Made by a program: the position numbers and the translations under genes. From Oscillospiraceae bacterium (GTDB lineage Bacteria > Bacillota > Clostridia > Oscillospirales > Ruminococcaceae): 64,000 nt of DNA. The notes beneath the pieces were generated by a model. It had not been told where the DNA came from, searched no databases, and was given only the letters and a program-made list of their open reading frames with translations. The first letter of the stretch is position 1. Every line of letters begins with the position of its first letter. Below are positions 7,822 to 18,650 of this stretch, piece after piece. The DNA lies in contig JAFSEU010000028.1 in NCBI GenBank assembly GCA_017435565.1, positions 1-64,000 on the forward strand. The letters are read 5' to 3'.

Positions 7822-10800
7822 TCAATTGTAGTTTTCAAGAGCATAGCTCTTGCCGTTGCACTCAATAGTGCCGTTGTTAATGTCAACAACGGTTGAAACA
7901 CCGTTCGAATATGTAGTTGTAATTACTCCGTTCTCTTCAACGTAGTCTGTGATATTGGCATTGCTCACCGCAGGGAGAATTTCCTTTGCAATTGCATATT
8001 CCTCACCTGCTGTTTCAAGCCAGTATTCATAGTTTGCGTAATAATACACATCATAATCAGTTGCTTTAAGCTCGTTTGTTTCGATATATACCATATCATA
8101 CTGCAAATTGCTTCCCGTTGCGATTGCACGGAGGAAAGCCTCCTCAGAGTCGGCGTCGGAATTGATTGATGCGCATGAATAAGGTACAACTCCGTGCATT
8201 ACAAGCTGATAGAAGGGAATGTCATAATCAAAGATATCATACTTGCTTGATGACAGCGGAATGCTTGTAAGCTGGTCGGAATAACCGATTGCATATTGGT
8301 TGGGCGTGTCGGAAATGACATTGCCGACTGAAGCTCTGACATCGCTGAGAGCCTGCTCAACGAGAAGCTGTGTATCATATCTTGTATAGAAATCCTTAGC
8401 GTAGTCACCGTAAAGAACCTGAGTAAGCGAACCGAGTGAAACGCCGGATACGCCTTCGTCCTTATACTCCTGCGCAAGGTCCTTATAAAGCTCGTCGAAC
8501 ACAGCAGGTGTGATAAGCGAAACAGAGTCTTCCTCGGTAACAGCTGTTCCGAAAGCAAACTCATAATCATAGAGTCTTGCATACTCGCCGCTGATTCTCA
8601 TAGCGGTGTCGGTAAACGTCCAGTAGCCGTTGCCTGTGTTGAAGTACACATTATCTACAACGTTATAAAGCTGAATATTTTTTGAAGCGATATAATCGAG
8701 AAGGTCGTTATATGCACTCTTTCCGCCGAGAGCTGACGAGGGCTTGGCCTTAAAGTCAATCTCGCCGTCGATAGCGGCATTTGTCCAGTTGTTGTAGCTG
8801 ACAACAATATTGTCAACGCTCTGTCCGTCGAGTGCTTCAAGAATCGTCTGAGCCTGGTCGAATGATGTGACGTCGAGTCTTGTGTCTACGGGGATGCCCA
8901 TAACGCTCTCTACTGAGGTTGTGCCGCCGAAGAGATTTACATACATAGGCGCGTAGTTTTCAGTTGCTTTAACCGTAATCTCACCGGATTCGATAAGATA
9001 TTCTCTGTAAGCTGCGGCAACATCGACATAATCCACATCACCGTCGCCGTTTACGGGTGTATATTTCACCTCAAGAACGGGGGTGTTGATATCCCTTGTT
9101 TCAAAAACCTCAAGCACGGAGCTGGAGCTCATATAATACGAGTCGCTGTCACGCAGATTGAAGGTAAACGAACAGGTGTTGTAGGATGTGCTCTTGGTAG
9201 CCATACTTACAGCGGCGTTGATTGAAACGCTGGAGTCACCCTGCGAAACCACTGCAAGCATTGCAGTATCCTGCTTGACGATACCGAACATCGGGAAGCT
9301 TACTGTTTCGGTGTTGTCAGGCATAAACAGCGGAACTGCTGTTATATCGCTGCCGTAAACCTTTGCGCTGTAAGCCTTTGCCTTTGTTTTGCCGTTGTTG
9401 AAATCAATAACCGCACCGGAGCCATCGGGAATGATGAAATATCCTTCCTCGTCGGCAGCACCTGCGCCGAAGCCGCTGAACACTTCAATGTCCATAATTA
9501 CAGCGCCGTTGGTTGTGGTTGTGTTGCTTTCAACAATTTCTTCGGTTACGATTTTTACATTGAAACTGCCGTTTTCAAGTGTATACTGAACGGGAATTTC
9601 AAAGTTGACGGTGGTGTCGCCCACCTTATAATCAAAGAGATATGTAAGCTTTACACCGTTGCTGATAGTTTCGGGAGTCTTGAGTGAGCCCTTGTGAACT
9701 GAGCTCATAGTTTCACTCTTTCTGGCGGAAGGAACGCCGATTGTAACAGCGATACCGCTCATAAGATTGTTTCTGTAAGCCTTGGAGCCCTTGATATCAG
9801 CCTCAGCATTTACAGGTGCAGACCACCAAATTTCACCGCTTACTGTATCTTTAAGTGCAAACAGCTCCGAAGGATTTCCACAGTCAACAATCTGGGTGAT
9901 TGCCATATCGTCAATTGTGAGAAGCTCGCCGTCGTATGCGTCACCCTCAACAGGAGCCGAAAGTGCCGCACCAAGGTGTGCTTCAACCTCAGCCCAGGTT
10001 GCAAGATCTGTTGTGCCGTCGTCATCGTCATAGAAAGCGATGACCGTGCTCTGCGAGCTTTCTGCCCAATATACGCCGTAAAGCTCGCCATCTTCGTCAA
10101 GCTCAACGCCCCAGACGGTTCCTTCAAACTCTTCGCCGAGTTCAAGGCTTATAGCCTCTTCAAACGAAGCTGTGTCGGAAACGCTGGAAATTTCTTCGTC
10201 TGTAATAAGTCCGATTACGCCGACAGAATTTGCGGGAGCAAGTTTTGCTGTGCCGTCATCGAGCGTTTCTTCCTTATCATATTTGGTGATGTAGTCATCC
10301 GCTGCGTCATAAAGCTGCTCAACAGCCTCCTGCGCCTTGAGCGTTGCTACATATTTATCAATACAGCCGCCGTAGTATTCCGTATCGACCTCTTCGCCAA
10401 ATCCCCAAGCCACCATCTTCAGGGTGTCATCGGTCTTTGTCCACGCAGCGTCAGCAGGAATTTCAAGCGTGTTTTCTGCATAATCGTCCGCCTTTTCGTA
10501 GAAATAGAACCACGAATCGGTCACAGGCTCTGCGCCCGTAATATCCATTACCTCAAACACTCTTACATCGCCTTCAACATCGCCCGAGTGCTCTGTTACT
10601 TCTCTGAGAGAAGCAACATTGAAGCCCACTTGAGTGTAGATGTCAACATCGGACGCATATTCGTCCTCATCATACTCTTCATCTTCTGCATCGGGGTCAT
10701 ATTCAAGCTCAAGTGTAGCGTAGTTATATTCATATTTCTGGTCGAGAGTGAAGTAAAGCTCAAGTCCGTCTGCGGATGCGACCTTTTCCATTGAAGCAAA

Positions 10801-11010
10801 GACTTCATCCTCTGTACGGCTGATATAATTGACATTTACTGTATTTACAGCGCTTTCTTCGCCCTCTATAGCAGCTTCACCGTCAACAGCTTCGGTTGCA
10901 GCGTCGCCGGTTTCGGCTGAATCAGTCTCGGCAGCTGAAAGATTCATTCCCTGAAGGAGCATTGTTCCCGCCAGCAGACCGACAAGAATTCTTTTATATT
11001 GATACCGCAT
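7822..11010 (-). CDS. DUF5696-type large secreted protein, probable glycan-active
   Basis: A 1062-residue protein with a signal peptide (about 1-27) and no lipobox or C-terminal anchor, so probably secreted or wall-associated. After an acidic N-terminal region (about 30-330) come beta-sandwich-like stretches and, from about residue 700, segments resembling an (alpha/beta)8 barrel. Size, composition and its place between sugar-permease genes match the DUF5696 family, which I recognise from operon context and general pattern rather than a proven domain match. Function is unknown; a glycoside-hydrolase-like role is inference. Start ATG at 11010 has AAAGGAAA nine bases upstream. An 89-bp gap to the preceding Yip1 gene could hold a weak internal promoter. 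Confidence 0.6.
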   Translation of the reverse strand: MRYQYKRILVGLLAGTMLLQGMNLSAAETDSAETGDAATEAVDGEAAIEGEESAVNTVNVNYISRTEDEVFASMEKVASADGLELYFTLDQKYEYNYATLELEYDPDAEDEEYDEDEYASDVDIYTQVGFNVASLREVTEHSGDVEGDVRVFEVMDITGAEPVTDSWFYFYEKADDYAENTLEIPADAAWTKTDDTLKMVAWGFGEEVDTEYYGGCIDKYVATLKAQEAVEQLYDAADDYITKYDKEETLDDGTAKLAPANSVGVIGLITDEEISSVSDTASFEEAISLELGEEFEGTVWGVELDEDGELYGVYWAESSQSTVIAFYDDDDGTTDLATWAEVEAHLGAALSAPVEGDAYDGELLTIDDMAITQIVDCGNPSELFALKDTVSGEIWWSAPVNAEADIKGSKAYRNNLMSGIAVTIGVPSARKSETMSSVHKGSLKTPETISNGVKLTYLFDYKVGDTTVNFEIPVQYTLENGSFNVKIVTEEIVESNTTTTNGAVIMDIEVFSGFGAGAADEEGYFIIPDGSGAVIDFNNGKTKAKAYSAKVYGSDITAVPLFMPDNTETVSFPMFGIVKQDTAMLAVVSQGDSSVSINAAVSMATKSTSYNTCSFTFNLRDSDSYYMSSSSVLEVFETRDINTPVLEVKYTPVNGDGDVDYVDVAAAYREYLIESGEITVKATENYAPMYVNLFGGTTSVESVMGIPVDTRLDVTSFDQAQTILEALDGQSVDNIVVSYNNWTNAAIDGEIDFKAKPSSALGGKSAYNDLLDYIASKNIQLYNVVDNVYFNTGNGYWTFTDTAMRISGEYARLYDYEFAFGTAVTEEDSVSLITPAVFDELYKDLAQEYKDEGVSGVSLGSLTQVLYGDYAKDFYTRYDTQLLVEQALSDVRASVGNVISDTPNQYAIGYSDQLTSIPLSSSKYDIFDYDIPFYQLVMHGVVPYSCASINSDADSEEAFLRAIATGSNLQYDMVYIETNELKATDYDVYYYANYEYWLETAGEEYAIAKEILPAVSNANITDYVEENGVITTTYSNGVSTVVDINNGTIECNGKSYALENYN

Positions 11011-11099
11011 ATCTCAAATTTCCTTTCCGCACCGCACATATCATATAAGCCGCATTATGTACGGTGACAAAATTGTCGCAATAAACTTTTATAAACAAA

Positions 11100-11729
11100 T
11101 TATACTCTTATTCTGTATGTGATTTCCGTATACAGAGAGAAGAAGAATACGAACAGCTTCTGGAAAAGTGCAAGCACAAGTACAAGCAGAAGCAGAATTA
11201 CTATCATTGCGACAATTGTGAGAAAGATAACAACAAGGGTTTTTGTAAAGGAATACTGGTGAACGGCTTTTATTGCATTGAAAATAAGCAAGACCGACCA
11301 GAGCAGTCCGATATAATAAACCGCATTGAAGAATACCATTTCGTCACGAACAAGGAAGTGTGAAAGTATAATCTGAATATACATCTGAACGATGTAGGGT
11401 ATAAGCGCATATGCGCTGTATATGCAGATTTTTTTCAATGTTCCCTCGCCGTCAAACAATGTACACAACGCCCAGTTTCCGACGACCCATGCGCCGAACA
11501 TCAGAAAGCTTCGTGTAATATAGGGAATGATATTGAAAAGTCTGTCCGAAGGAAATGCAAACTGCGGGCCTACCCAGCGTGCCATAGCTATCTGCGCGAT
11601 AAAGAGGAGCACCACGATAACCATTGCGATTTTTACCGAGCCGCCTTTTTTCCAACGCAGATCCTCATAACCTTCAAAGGGGTGGAACACAACGTGCTTG
11701 ACCCATTGACCCTGAGTCAAATCCATCAT
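11100..11729 (-). CDS. Yip1 family membrane protein
   Basis: A 209-residue protein with five predicted membrane segments and the Yip1 pattern: an N-terminal [13 protein letters not shown] block, [16 protein letters not shown] in the middle, and [11 protein letters not shown]. Bacterial Yip1 proteins have no established activity. In Paenibacillus and clostridia they are often found beside DUF5696, NHL-repeat and sugar-ABC genes, as here. The start ATG overlaps the stop of the NHL gene by 4 bp (ATGA), so translation is coupled and the two proteins are probably made in fixed proportion and may work together in the membrane. Confidence 0.82.
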   Translation of the reverse strand: MMDLTQGQWVKHVVFHPFEGYEDLRWKKGGSVKIAMVIVVLLFIAQIAMARWVGPQFAFPSDRLFNIIPYITRSFLMFGAWVVGNWALCTLFDGEGTLKKICIYSAYALIPYIVQMYIQIILSHFLVRDEMVFFNAVYYIGLLWSVLLIFNAIKAVHQYSFTKTLVVIFLTIVAMIVILLLLVLVLALFQKLFVFFFSLYTEITYRIRV

Positions 11730-13573
11730 AATTCATCATCCTCCTTTTCGGTTTCGCCGCTTTCAGCCTCAAGCGGCTTTATGCGGGGTCTTATCGGTTC
11801 TTTCTCCTTTCGCTGGGGCAATTTGATTTTAGGAAGCTTCAAAATGCCCTTCTTGAACAGGGTTGCCAGAACCTTGATAACAATAATAATTACAACAATT
11901 ATAATAAGTATGAGCGAGAGGTTTTCCTTAAGGAATTCTTCACGCCAGCCCTCAAATGCTTTGTTGTAAAGATTGCTCAGTGCTGCCATTTCCGCATACT
12001 TCATAGCAAGCTCGTAATCGCCTCTGTTAAGATAAGCGTTGGCAAGGCCTATCTGTGCGATAAGGTAGTTACCGTCGCCCTTCATAACCTCAAGCCACGG
12101 CTCGAGTGCTTCTTCATAATAGCCGCCGTTATAAAGTGCGGTTGCCTCGTGCACAAGCTCGCCGAACCTTGTTTCCTTGAAAATCGTTACCGTAAGCTTG
12201 GCTGAGTCAAGAACATAGATATCCTCGCCCATTGTTTCAAGCGCAGAAACCTTCGTGAAGGTTCCGAGCTGGTCACCGTCGCTGCCGAGCACAAACAGAA
12301 GTCTGCATTCGGTATCATACTGGAAAACTCTGCCCTTGGTAAGGTCAAGGCAGCAGATAAGCTTGTCATCGGTGATATCGATGTCGGTAAGCATCGTAGC
12401 GTATGTATTGTTTCTGTAATAAGGGCTTTCATAATCGCCGAAATGGTATTCGTTTCCGGCGGTATTATTGAAAATGTTATAGCCTGCGGGGTTAAGCTTC
12501 TTTACCTTGTCAACATCCTGACTGATGGATTCGGTACAGGTGTAGATAAATCCTTCATCGTCAATATCAAAGTTCGAGAAGCCTGCAGCAGTCGATTTTG
12601 TTCTTCTGCTTCTTGCGGTTTCGGTCGAAATCGAGTTTACAAGATAGTTAAAGATAACCTCAGCCGTTGCATCAACACGGTTTGCACCATAAAAGCTTGT
12701 GAAGGTTCCTTGTGAATCGAAAACTGCAGCACCGCTTGTTGTACTTGTTACAACAACGTAGAGATAATCTGCGCTGTCAACAAGAACCTTCTGCGGCCAG
12801 AAAGTTGTTCCGTCACCATAAACCTCGTTGAAGGGTGTGTAGTAAATCATTTCCACATTGCCTTCAAGGTCACACTGCACAACGCGGGAGTTGTCAGCGT
12901 CGGCGATATATACGCTCTTTTCGTTTTCAGCAACAAATGCGCCGCTTTCGTCAAGGCACGAATCTGTAACAAAAACGCCCTTTGGTCCTTTAAGTGATGT
13001 AGAAACAAGCGAAGTCGTTACAAGATTTTTAAATTCCTGATACTGCTCATCACTGAGATCGCTCACTGTAATATCGGCCTTTGTTGCGCTTTCAATGTCG
13101 CTGTCCGACCAGCCTGCCGCTGTTCGCAACTGCTTCTGATAAGTTTCTACATATGAATCCGAAAAACTTACCATATCGGAAACATAGCTTTCCTTAAGCT
13201 CCTCGACGTAGGCTTCGTCAAATTTGAGCTGAGAAATCTCGCCGGGAACCTCAGAAAATGTCTTATCAATTGTGGTTTCAAATGCCGTGTCGATTATAAC
13301 GATACGGTTGTTGCCTGTATCTGCGATGAAGAACCAGTCATCCTCGTCGCGGAAAATATCCGAAGGCTCGGAAAAAGGTCCGCAGCCGAGCATATCGCCC
13401 GAAACAGCCCTGTCGGCTGTATATCCGCTTTGGGAAGGAATAGCTTCTCTCCATCTGTCATAGTTGTAAGTCACATACGGCTCATATGCAACAGCGGACT
13501 GAGTCAGCATCGAAGCTGTCATCATTACTGTAAGCGCTGCGGCAGAAAGCCTTAATTTATTACGTTTATGCAC
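11726..13573 (-). CDS. Secreted NHL-repeat protein with TPR and C-terminal membrane anchor
   Basis: A 615-residue protein. It has a signal peptide (about 1-30), a domain with repeated D(T/A)-xNxR(I/V)V motifs typical of NHL beta-propellers (about 45-460, for example [12 protein letters not shown] and [12 protein letters not shown]), two TPR-like helical repeats (about 470-545), a strong membrane helix (about 548-572) and a basic then acidic cytoplasmic tail of about 40 residues. The propeller and TPR are therefore outside the cell. I chose GTG at 13573, eight bases after GGGG; an ATG 39 bases upstream lacks a ribosome site and would spoil the signal peptide. Function is unknown; a ligand- or glycan-binding receptor coupled to Yip1 and the permeases is inference. 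Confidence 0.75.
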   Translation of the reverse strand: MHKRNKLRLSAAALTVMMTASMLTQSAVAYEPYVTYNYDRWREAIPSQSGYTADRAVSGDMLGCGPFSEPSDIFRDEDDWFFIADTGNNRIVIIDTAFETTIDKTFSEVPGEISQLKFDEAYVEELKESYVSDMVSFSDSYVETYQKQLRTAAGWSDSDIESATKADITVSDLSDEQYQEFKNLVTTSLVSTSLKGPKGVFVTDSCLDESGAFVAENEKSVYIADADNSRVVQCDLEGNVEMIYYTPFNEVYGDGTTFWPQKVLVDSADYLYVVVTSTTSGAAVFDSQGTFTSFYGANRVDATAEVIFNYLVNSISTETARSRRTKSTAAGFSNFDIDDEGFIYTCTESISQDVDKVKKLNPAGYNIFNNTAGNEYHFGDYESPYYRNNTYATMLTDIDITDDKLICCLDLTKGRVFQYDTECRLLFVLGSDGDQLGTFTKVSALETMGEDIYVLDSAKLTVTIFKETRFGELVHEATALYNGGYYEEALEPWLEVMKGDGNYLIAQIGLANAYLNRGDYELAMKYAEMAALSNLYNKAFEGWREEFLKENLSLILIIIVVIIIVIKVLATLFKKGILKLPKIKLPQRKEKEPIRPRIKPLEAESGETEKEDDEL

Positions 13574-13624
13574 CAAGTCATCCCCTTTTGATAAATAAGA
13601 TGTATTTTGCAAACCAATGATGCT

Positions 13625-14506
13625 TTATTCCTTGATACCGGAATGTGCCATTGTTTCAATAACGTGTCTCTGAGCGATAACAAAGACAAGCACGGGAGGT
13701 ATCAGCAGTACAATAACACCTGCCGCAGCAACACCCGCACGGGCAAGGCCTGCCGCGCCGATCTGCTGAATAATCGTAGGCAAGGGCTTGTAGGCTTCGT
13801 TAAATACGAAGCTGCCGCCCGTTGTATTCCAGGCTGCCTGGAAAATGAAGATGATCATTGTCATCAATGCGGGCTTTGAGTTCGGCATAACAATGCCCCA
13901 GCAGATTCTGAAGTTGCTTGCGCCGTCAACCCTTGCCGCTTCAATCATAGCGTTAGGAATCTGGCTCATACACTGGCGCATAAGGAAAAGTCCCATAGTT
14001 GAAGGAATTACGGGAAGAATAAGCGCCCAATAGGTGTTGATGAGGTTGAGCTCGGCAATAACCATATACTGCATAATATAGATTACATTAGAAGTATAGA
14101 GAAGCGAAAGTACGATGAGCTCGTTGAAGAATTTAGCGCCGGGAAATGTACATTTTGCAAGAACGTATGACGCCATACAGCAGACAAAAACGTGCGCTAC
14201 GGAAATTGCGGCTGTAACAAAAAGGCTGTTGAATACATATCTTGAGAACGGAACCCAGAGGTTGCTTGCAACCGAAAGCAAGTCCTTGAAGTTGTCAAAC
14301 GTCGGGTTCATTACATACATCTTCGGAGGGAACAAAAACAGCTCCTGCACCGGCTTAATCGAGTTGATAATAGCAAAATATATCGGGAATACCATAAATA
14401 TTCCAAGCAGGGTGAGGAATATAAATATGCAGACTGAACCGCCGATTTTTCTTCCTGCGCGCCTGCTGGTTCCCTTCATCTTGTCAAGATGCTTTGCGTC
14501 GGTCAT
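13625..14506 (-). CDS. ABC carbohydrate permease, MalG-type (first pair)
   Basis: A 293-residue CUT1-family permease with six membrane segments. The EAA loop reads EAARVDGASNFRICWGIVMP. It follows its MalF-type partner by 15 bp and the pair follows the large binding-protein gene, the usual order for sugar importers. It is distinct in sequence from the second MalG-type permease at the end of the operon, so the operon has two different transmembrane pairs for a single visible binding protein. Confidence 0.92.
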   Translation of the reverse strand: MTDAKHLDKMKGTSRRAGRKIGGSVCIFIFLTLLGIFMVFPIYFAIINSIKPVQELFLFPPKMYVMNPTFDNFKDLLSVASNLWVPFSRYVFNSLFVTAAISVAHVFVCCMASYVLAKCTFPGAKFFNELIVLSLLYTSNVIYIMQYMVIAELNLINTYWALILPVIPSTMGLFLMRQCMSQIPNAMIEAARVDGASNFRICWGIVMPNSKPALMTMIIFIFQAAWNTTGGSFVFNEAYKPLPTIIQQIGAAGLARAGVAAAGVIVLLIPPVLVFVIAQRHVIETMAHSGIKE

Positions 14507-14521
14507 ATTCTCTCCCCTCCT

Positions 14522-15487
14522 TTAGTCAATATATTTATTAAGAATTTTTCTTATCAGGTAGTTTGCGGCAAGCATCGCGACGAACAATACCATACATATT
14601 GCCGAAGCATAGCCCATTTCGTATCTCGTCCAGCCGTAGTCCTGAGCGTGGTTCATAAGGGTGTGAGCCGCGTAGTCCGTGCTGGGAAGACCGACAAGGT
14701 TCTGCGAAACGGTACCTGCGGTAAACGCGGAAACGATTGTCATTACCGCCGAGAACATAAGCTGGGGACCCATTGAAGGAAGCGTTATATAGATAAGCTC
14801 CTGCCAACGGTTTTTGATTCCCTCAACAGCGCCCGCTTCATACATCGACTTGTCAATGCCCTGGAAGCCTGCTCTGAACGAGAGGAAGCCGGCACCGAGC
14901 GAAAGCCAGAGCTGAACGACGATAACGCATCCGAGGATGTATGTCGAGTCAGTCAGCCACTGCTTGGGGCCTGTGATAAAGCCGAAGTTTATGAGCACGG
15001 CATTAAGCCAGCCGTATGAGTCACCGCTGAAGATTGTCTGCCAGATATAATATACATTCGACATTGAGGGAATGTAGAATATCAGCGTGAACAAAGTCTT
15101 GAGGAAACCGGGAAGCTCATTTATAAGCCACGCAAGGAAGAAGCAGAGGAAGTAGCTTATCGGGCCTGTAAACACAGCAAAAACCAAAGTGATTCTTACT
15201 GCGGTCATAAAAACGTCATCCTCAATGAACAGCGTATAGAAGTTTTCAATTCCGACAAACTTGGGGAAATGAACCATATCAAAATCCGTAAAGCCCATAG
15301 GAAGAGACATTATAACAGGAATTACTGTGAATATGGTGAAAAGAATCAGAAACGGGGCGAGCATAAAGTAGCAGGATTTATTGCGCTTGATTTCTCGCCA
15401 GTAATAGCTTCTGTCATATTTCTTATTGCCGATTTCATCGGCAGTAAGCAGTCTTTTTTCTGCCGATGATGATGTTGAATTACTCAA
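14522..15487 (-). CDS. ABC carbohydrate permease, MalF-type (first pair)
   Basis: A 321-residue permease with a hydrophilic N-terminus of about 35 residues and six membrane segments. The EAA loop reads EAGAVEGIKNRWQELIYITL, with Gly in place of the second Ala. It lies 38 bp downstream of the solute-binding protein gene and 15 bp upstream of its MalG-type partner. The substrate is presumably delivered by the 996-residue binding protein. Confidence 0.92.
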   Translation of the reverse strand: MSNSTSSSAEKRLLTADEIGNKKYDRSYYWREIKRNKSCYFMLAPFLILFTIFTVIPVIMSLPMGFTDFDMVHFPKFVGIENFYTLFIEDDVFMTAVRITLVFAVFTGPISYFLCFFLAWLINELPGFLKTLFTLIFYIPSMSNVYYIWQTIFSGDSYGWLNAVLINFGFITGPKQWLTDSTYILGCVIVVQLWLSLGAGFLSFRAGFQGIDKSMYEAGAVEGIKNRWQELIYITLPSMGPQLMFSAVMTIVSAFTAGTVSQNLVGLPSTDYAAHTLMNHAQDYGWTRYEMGYASAICMVLFVAMLAANYLIRKILNKYID

Positions 15488-15525
15488 GAAAATCGCTCCT
15501 TTTTGAAGGTTTTAAGGGTATTGGG

Positions 15526-18516
15526 TCAATCAAGCCCGAGGTTCTTGCGCTTTCTCGCAATTTCGGAATTGATGTCCTTGTTGTACCACATAAGGGTATC
15601 ACGGGGATTTTCCGCATTATTTACGGTTTCTCTGAACGCTGTCTGGAGCGATCTTGTTACAACATAGGAAGCGGGAATAATCGAGATTTCTTCGAGCTGT
15701 GCCATCTGAGCTGCAATCTTTTCGTATTCATCGGTTGACCACGAAAGCTGCGCAAGCGCCTCTAAGTTTGCAGTCGAAACACGACCCATCTGTCCCATAA
15801 GTCCTTCAATATTGTTTGCATATGCTACCTGTGTGTCCGTGTCTGTAAACCAGGAAACAAACTTCCATGCGTCTTCCTTATTATCAACGCATTCAAAGAT
15901 GATTGCGCCTGCACCCGTTGAGCTTACAGCGTGTGAGATGCTGCCGTCTTCCTGAACAGTTCCGGGGATGTATGTAAAATCCCAGAGGCCGCTGATTTCG
16001 GGGGCTGCAACGGAAAGCTGGTTGAAGAAGGAGTTATAGTCCTGTGCGACAACGATGGGGTACTCACCTGTTCTGAAGTAGCTGAACTCATCATATGTCT
16101 GCGAGAATTTATATTTTGTATAGAAATCCGTCCACTGCTCAAACGCCTGAACAGCTTCAATGCTGTCAAACAGGGTTTGTGTCTGTTCCTGATTATAATA
16201 GTTTGTTCCCTTCTGCAAAAGCAGTGTTGCAAAGGTATGGCCCGATTCGGTCGAAGCGGTAATAGCCGATGTAGGCTTAACCAGACCGACACCGAGGTTG
16301 TTTCTCTGCAATGCGGGAAGGATTTCAATAAGCTCATCCCATGTTTCGGGCGCCTTTGTAAATCCGAGTTCCGTCAGAATATCCGTTCTGTAGAACATCA
16401 TCGCAAAGCTCTGGGTAATCGGCAGACCGTAGCATTTATCATCATATGTATACATTACGGTTGCGTTTTCCTGAAACCTTGATTTGACCTGTTCAAAATC
16501 AGAGAACTGGTTCATATCGACAAGCAATCCTCTTACTGCGAGGTTTACAGGGAATTCACCGCCGACAAACAGCGCAATATCAGGTCCCTGTCCTGCAAGC
16601 GTCGCCTCCATAATCGTACCCTGAACAAGGTTTACGCTGACGCTGATTCCATATTCGGGAACGAAGTCAGACTCAACAAGCTCCTTGACTACCTGAGCCT
16701 GGTCACGCGCAAGCGATACCCACACGTTGAGAGGCTCTGCACCGGCTTCGCTCTCATCTGTAAGAATGTTATAATCTTCAAAGAATGAGCCGAAGAACGC
16801 TCTTGTGTGGAAGCCCATGCTCTTGAACATATTGGAATCAACAACATAAATGCCGTTTGTGTCTGATTCCTTCACGTTTTCGATTTGACGTCCGTAGGGA
16901 ACAAATTCGATATAGTCAATTTCGAGAGGCTGGTCACGGTAATCACGCATCCAGGAAGAAAGCGATGTTACGTTTTCCTTTATCTGCGAAAGGTAATTCG
17001 GAATTTTATATTTGTTTTTAACGCATTTATCGAGAATAACCGTCATTCTTTCGATTGCAGTTGCCTCGGAACCGCCCGACGAGCCCGAAATCGACTCAAT
17101 CTGGGTTTTGATGTTTTTTAGCTCCTGTGAGAGCCTTGCAAACTCGTCAACAAGCTCAGGGATCTTGGTGTGCACGGAATAATCCGTATATTTATCGGGG
17201 TCCGGGCTTGTTATCATAATAATTTTTCTGTAATATGTATTAAGCTCAAGAACAATTTCGTCAAGTCTTCTCATAGACTCGCCGATTGCGCCGGGAATCG
17301 CTTCCATTGTGAAGTCGTAATACTTACCAGCCTCAAGGAAAATATAAATCTCCTCTCCGCTGTTTGATGTGGGAACAACAATGTTCCAGTCGTTGTCGTA
17401 ATAGAACATAACGTCATCGAATTCTTCAAAAAGAACCTCGCCGTTAAGATAGATTCTGCGGTTTGAAGCAAAGCCTCTCATTTCGTCCTGCTTTGCCTTG
17501 ATGGCAACCTTATAGTAGCCGCTTTGCTCAACAGAAACCTGCCATGTAATCGACTGGCCCGATTTGTCCCAGTTATCAGCGCCGATTGTGTTATAGCGCA
17601 TCTTTGTGGGGTCCGCGGGTGAAACAAGGTAGCTGTTTCTGTCATAGGTCGCATAAAGAGTCGAATGGGTTTTGTAGGTTGCGTCCTCGCCCTCGATTCG
17701 GACTGTTTCAGAAGCATTGTAAGAGCCCATTGTTGCCGAATCTGCGTAGTGTTCGGACTCGTTATAGGAAGCAAGGTCTTTCTGATTATAGAACTTGATT
17801 GTATCAATGCAGAAGTTTGCCTTTACGCCGACGAGCGTAAGCTCGTGCTCGCCTTCTTCAAGATAGAAATACAGCGGGTCGTTGAAAAGTCCGTCAACGT
17901 CCTTTATATCGCTTGTCAGCCAGCGACCGTCCTGAACCTGAGCAGGCCTTATCTGATTGTTTCTCTTGTCATATTTATCAACATCGGTTTCGTCCTTCCA
18001 TGCTTTTCCGAGCTCAATACGCTGAGCTGTTTCAAAGGGAAGAATTCCGTCGATATACGCCTCAAATTCAATAGTTGTCACATTGCAGACAATAGGATAA
18101 TAGAGCATCTGCATATTGTAGATGCCCTCTTGCTCAACATTGAATTTATATGTAACCTCACCGTCGGAGCTGTTCCAGATAAGAACATCGTGGTCGGATT
18201 CATAATCCATTTCATCGGTAGCAGAATCATCGCCGCCGTATTTTCCCGTAGAGATTCCGTCACCGTCGCTCGATATAAAATCGGCGCCGTTAATCAGAAT
18301 TTCTTTGTCGGGCTTTGCGCTCTGTCCGTAAATATCGAGATATTCGCTGTATGTGATGTAATCGACATACATAGCGGTGTTCTCGTCAAGGGACAAGTCT
18401 ACCTCCTCCTGGGCATATGATACCAGCGTATTCACAGGAAGTGCGCTGAGCATTCCGCCAAGCGATGTTACCGCTGCCAGAATGCCGCTAAATACGCGTT
18501 TGGCTGATGATTTCAC
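15526..18516 (-). CDS. Giant ABC solute-binding protein fused to beta-sandwich modules
   Basis: A 996-residue protein, more than twice the 400-450 residues usual for sugar-binding proteins. It starts with GTG at 18516 behind AAAGGTGG. A signal peptide (about 1-35, ending SYAQ) has no lipobox. Two beta-sandwich modules resembling carbohydrate-binding or galactose-binding-like domains follow (about 40-255 and 270-440), each with an amphipathic strand ending in a DTIKFY or LDEIVLEL-type motif. A helical linker (about 450-545) leads to a classical extracellular solute-binding domain (about 590-990) with GPDIALFVGGEF, MFYRTDILTELGF and PETWDELIE. Role: capture a glycan and pass it to the permeases. 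How it is held at the cell without a lipid anchor is unclear. Confidence 0.82.
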   Translation of the reverse strand: MKSSAKRVFSGILAAVTSLGGMLSALPVNTLVSYAQEEVDLSLDENTAMYVDYITYSEYLDIYGQSAKPDKEILINGADFISSDGDGISTGKYGGDDSATDEMDYESDHDVLIWNSSDGEVTYKFNVEQEGIYNMQMLYYPIVCNVTTIEFEAYIDGILPFETAQRIELGKAWKDETDVDKYDKRNNQIRPAQVQDGRWLTSDIKDVDGLFNDPLYFYLEEGEHELTLVGVKANFCIDTIKFYNQKDLASYNESEHYADSATMGSYNASETVRIEGEDATYKTHSTLYATYDRNSYLVSPADPTKMRYNTIGADNWDKSGQSITWQVSVEQSGYYKVAIKAKQDEMRGFASNRRIYLNGEVLFEEFDDVMFYYDNDWNIVVPTSNSGEEIYIFLEAGKYYDFTMEAIPGAIGESMRRLDEIVLELNTYYRKIIMITSPDPDKYTDYSVHTKIPELVDEFARLSQELKNIKTQIESISGSSGGSEATAIERMTVILDKCVKNKYKIPNYLSQIKENVTSLSSWMRDYRDQPLEIDYIEFVPYGRQIENVKESDTNGIYVVDSNMFKSMGFHTRAFFGSFFEDYNILTDESEAGAEPLNVWVSLARDQAQVVKELVESDFVPEYGISVSVNLVQGTIMEATLAGQGPDIALFVGGEFPVNLAVRGLLVDMNQFSDFEQVKSRFQENATVMYTYDDKCYGLPITQSFAMMFYRTDILTELGFTKAPETWDELIEILPALQRNNLGVGLVKPTSAITASTESGHTFATLLLQKGTNYYNQEQTQTLFDSIEAVQAFEQWTDFYTKYKFSQTYDEFSYFRTGEYPIVVAQDYNSFFNQLSVAAPEISGLWDFTYIPGTVQEDGSISHAVSSTGAGAIIFECVDNKEDAWKFVSWFTDTDTQVAYANNIEGLMGQMGRVSTANLEALAQLSWSTDEYEKIAAQMAQLEEISIIPASYVVTRSLQTAFRETVNNAENPRDTLMWYNKDINSEIARKRKNLGLD

Positions 18517-18650
18517 CTGTATTCCACCTTTCCTTCACCGCGTTCCGGTGAGTCTGTATTTGTATGTGAACATCGGCGGCACAATGTAATGCTTTTCTCG
18601 CTAAAAGCTTTCGCCGCCATTCCTTTTTCAAGATAAATTTAGTACATTTT

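Noticed and set aside
9976-10794. 272-codon plus-strand frame
   Set aside because: Antisense to the DUF5696-type gene, with Cys/Phe/Val-rich composition and no ribosome site or family resemblance.
17665-18420. 251-codon plus-strand frame
   Set aside because: Antisense to the giant binding protein and not protein-like.
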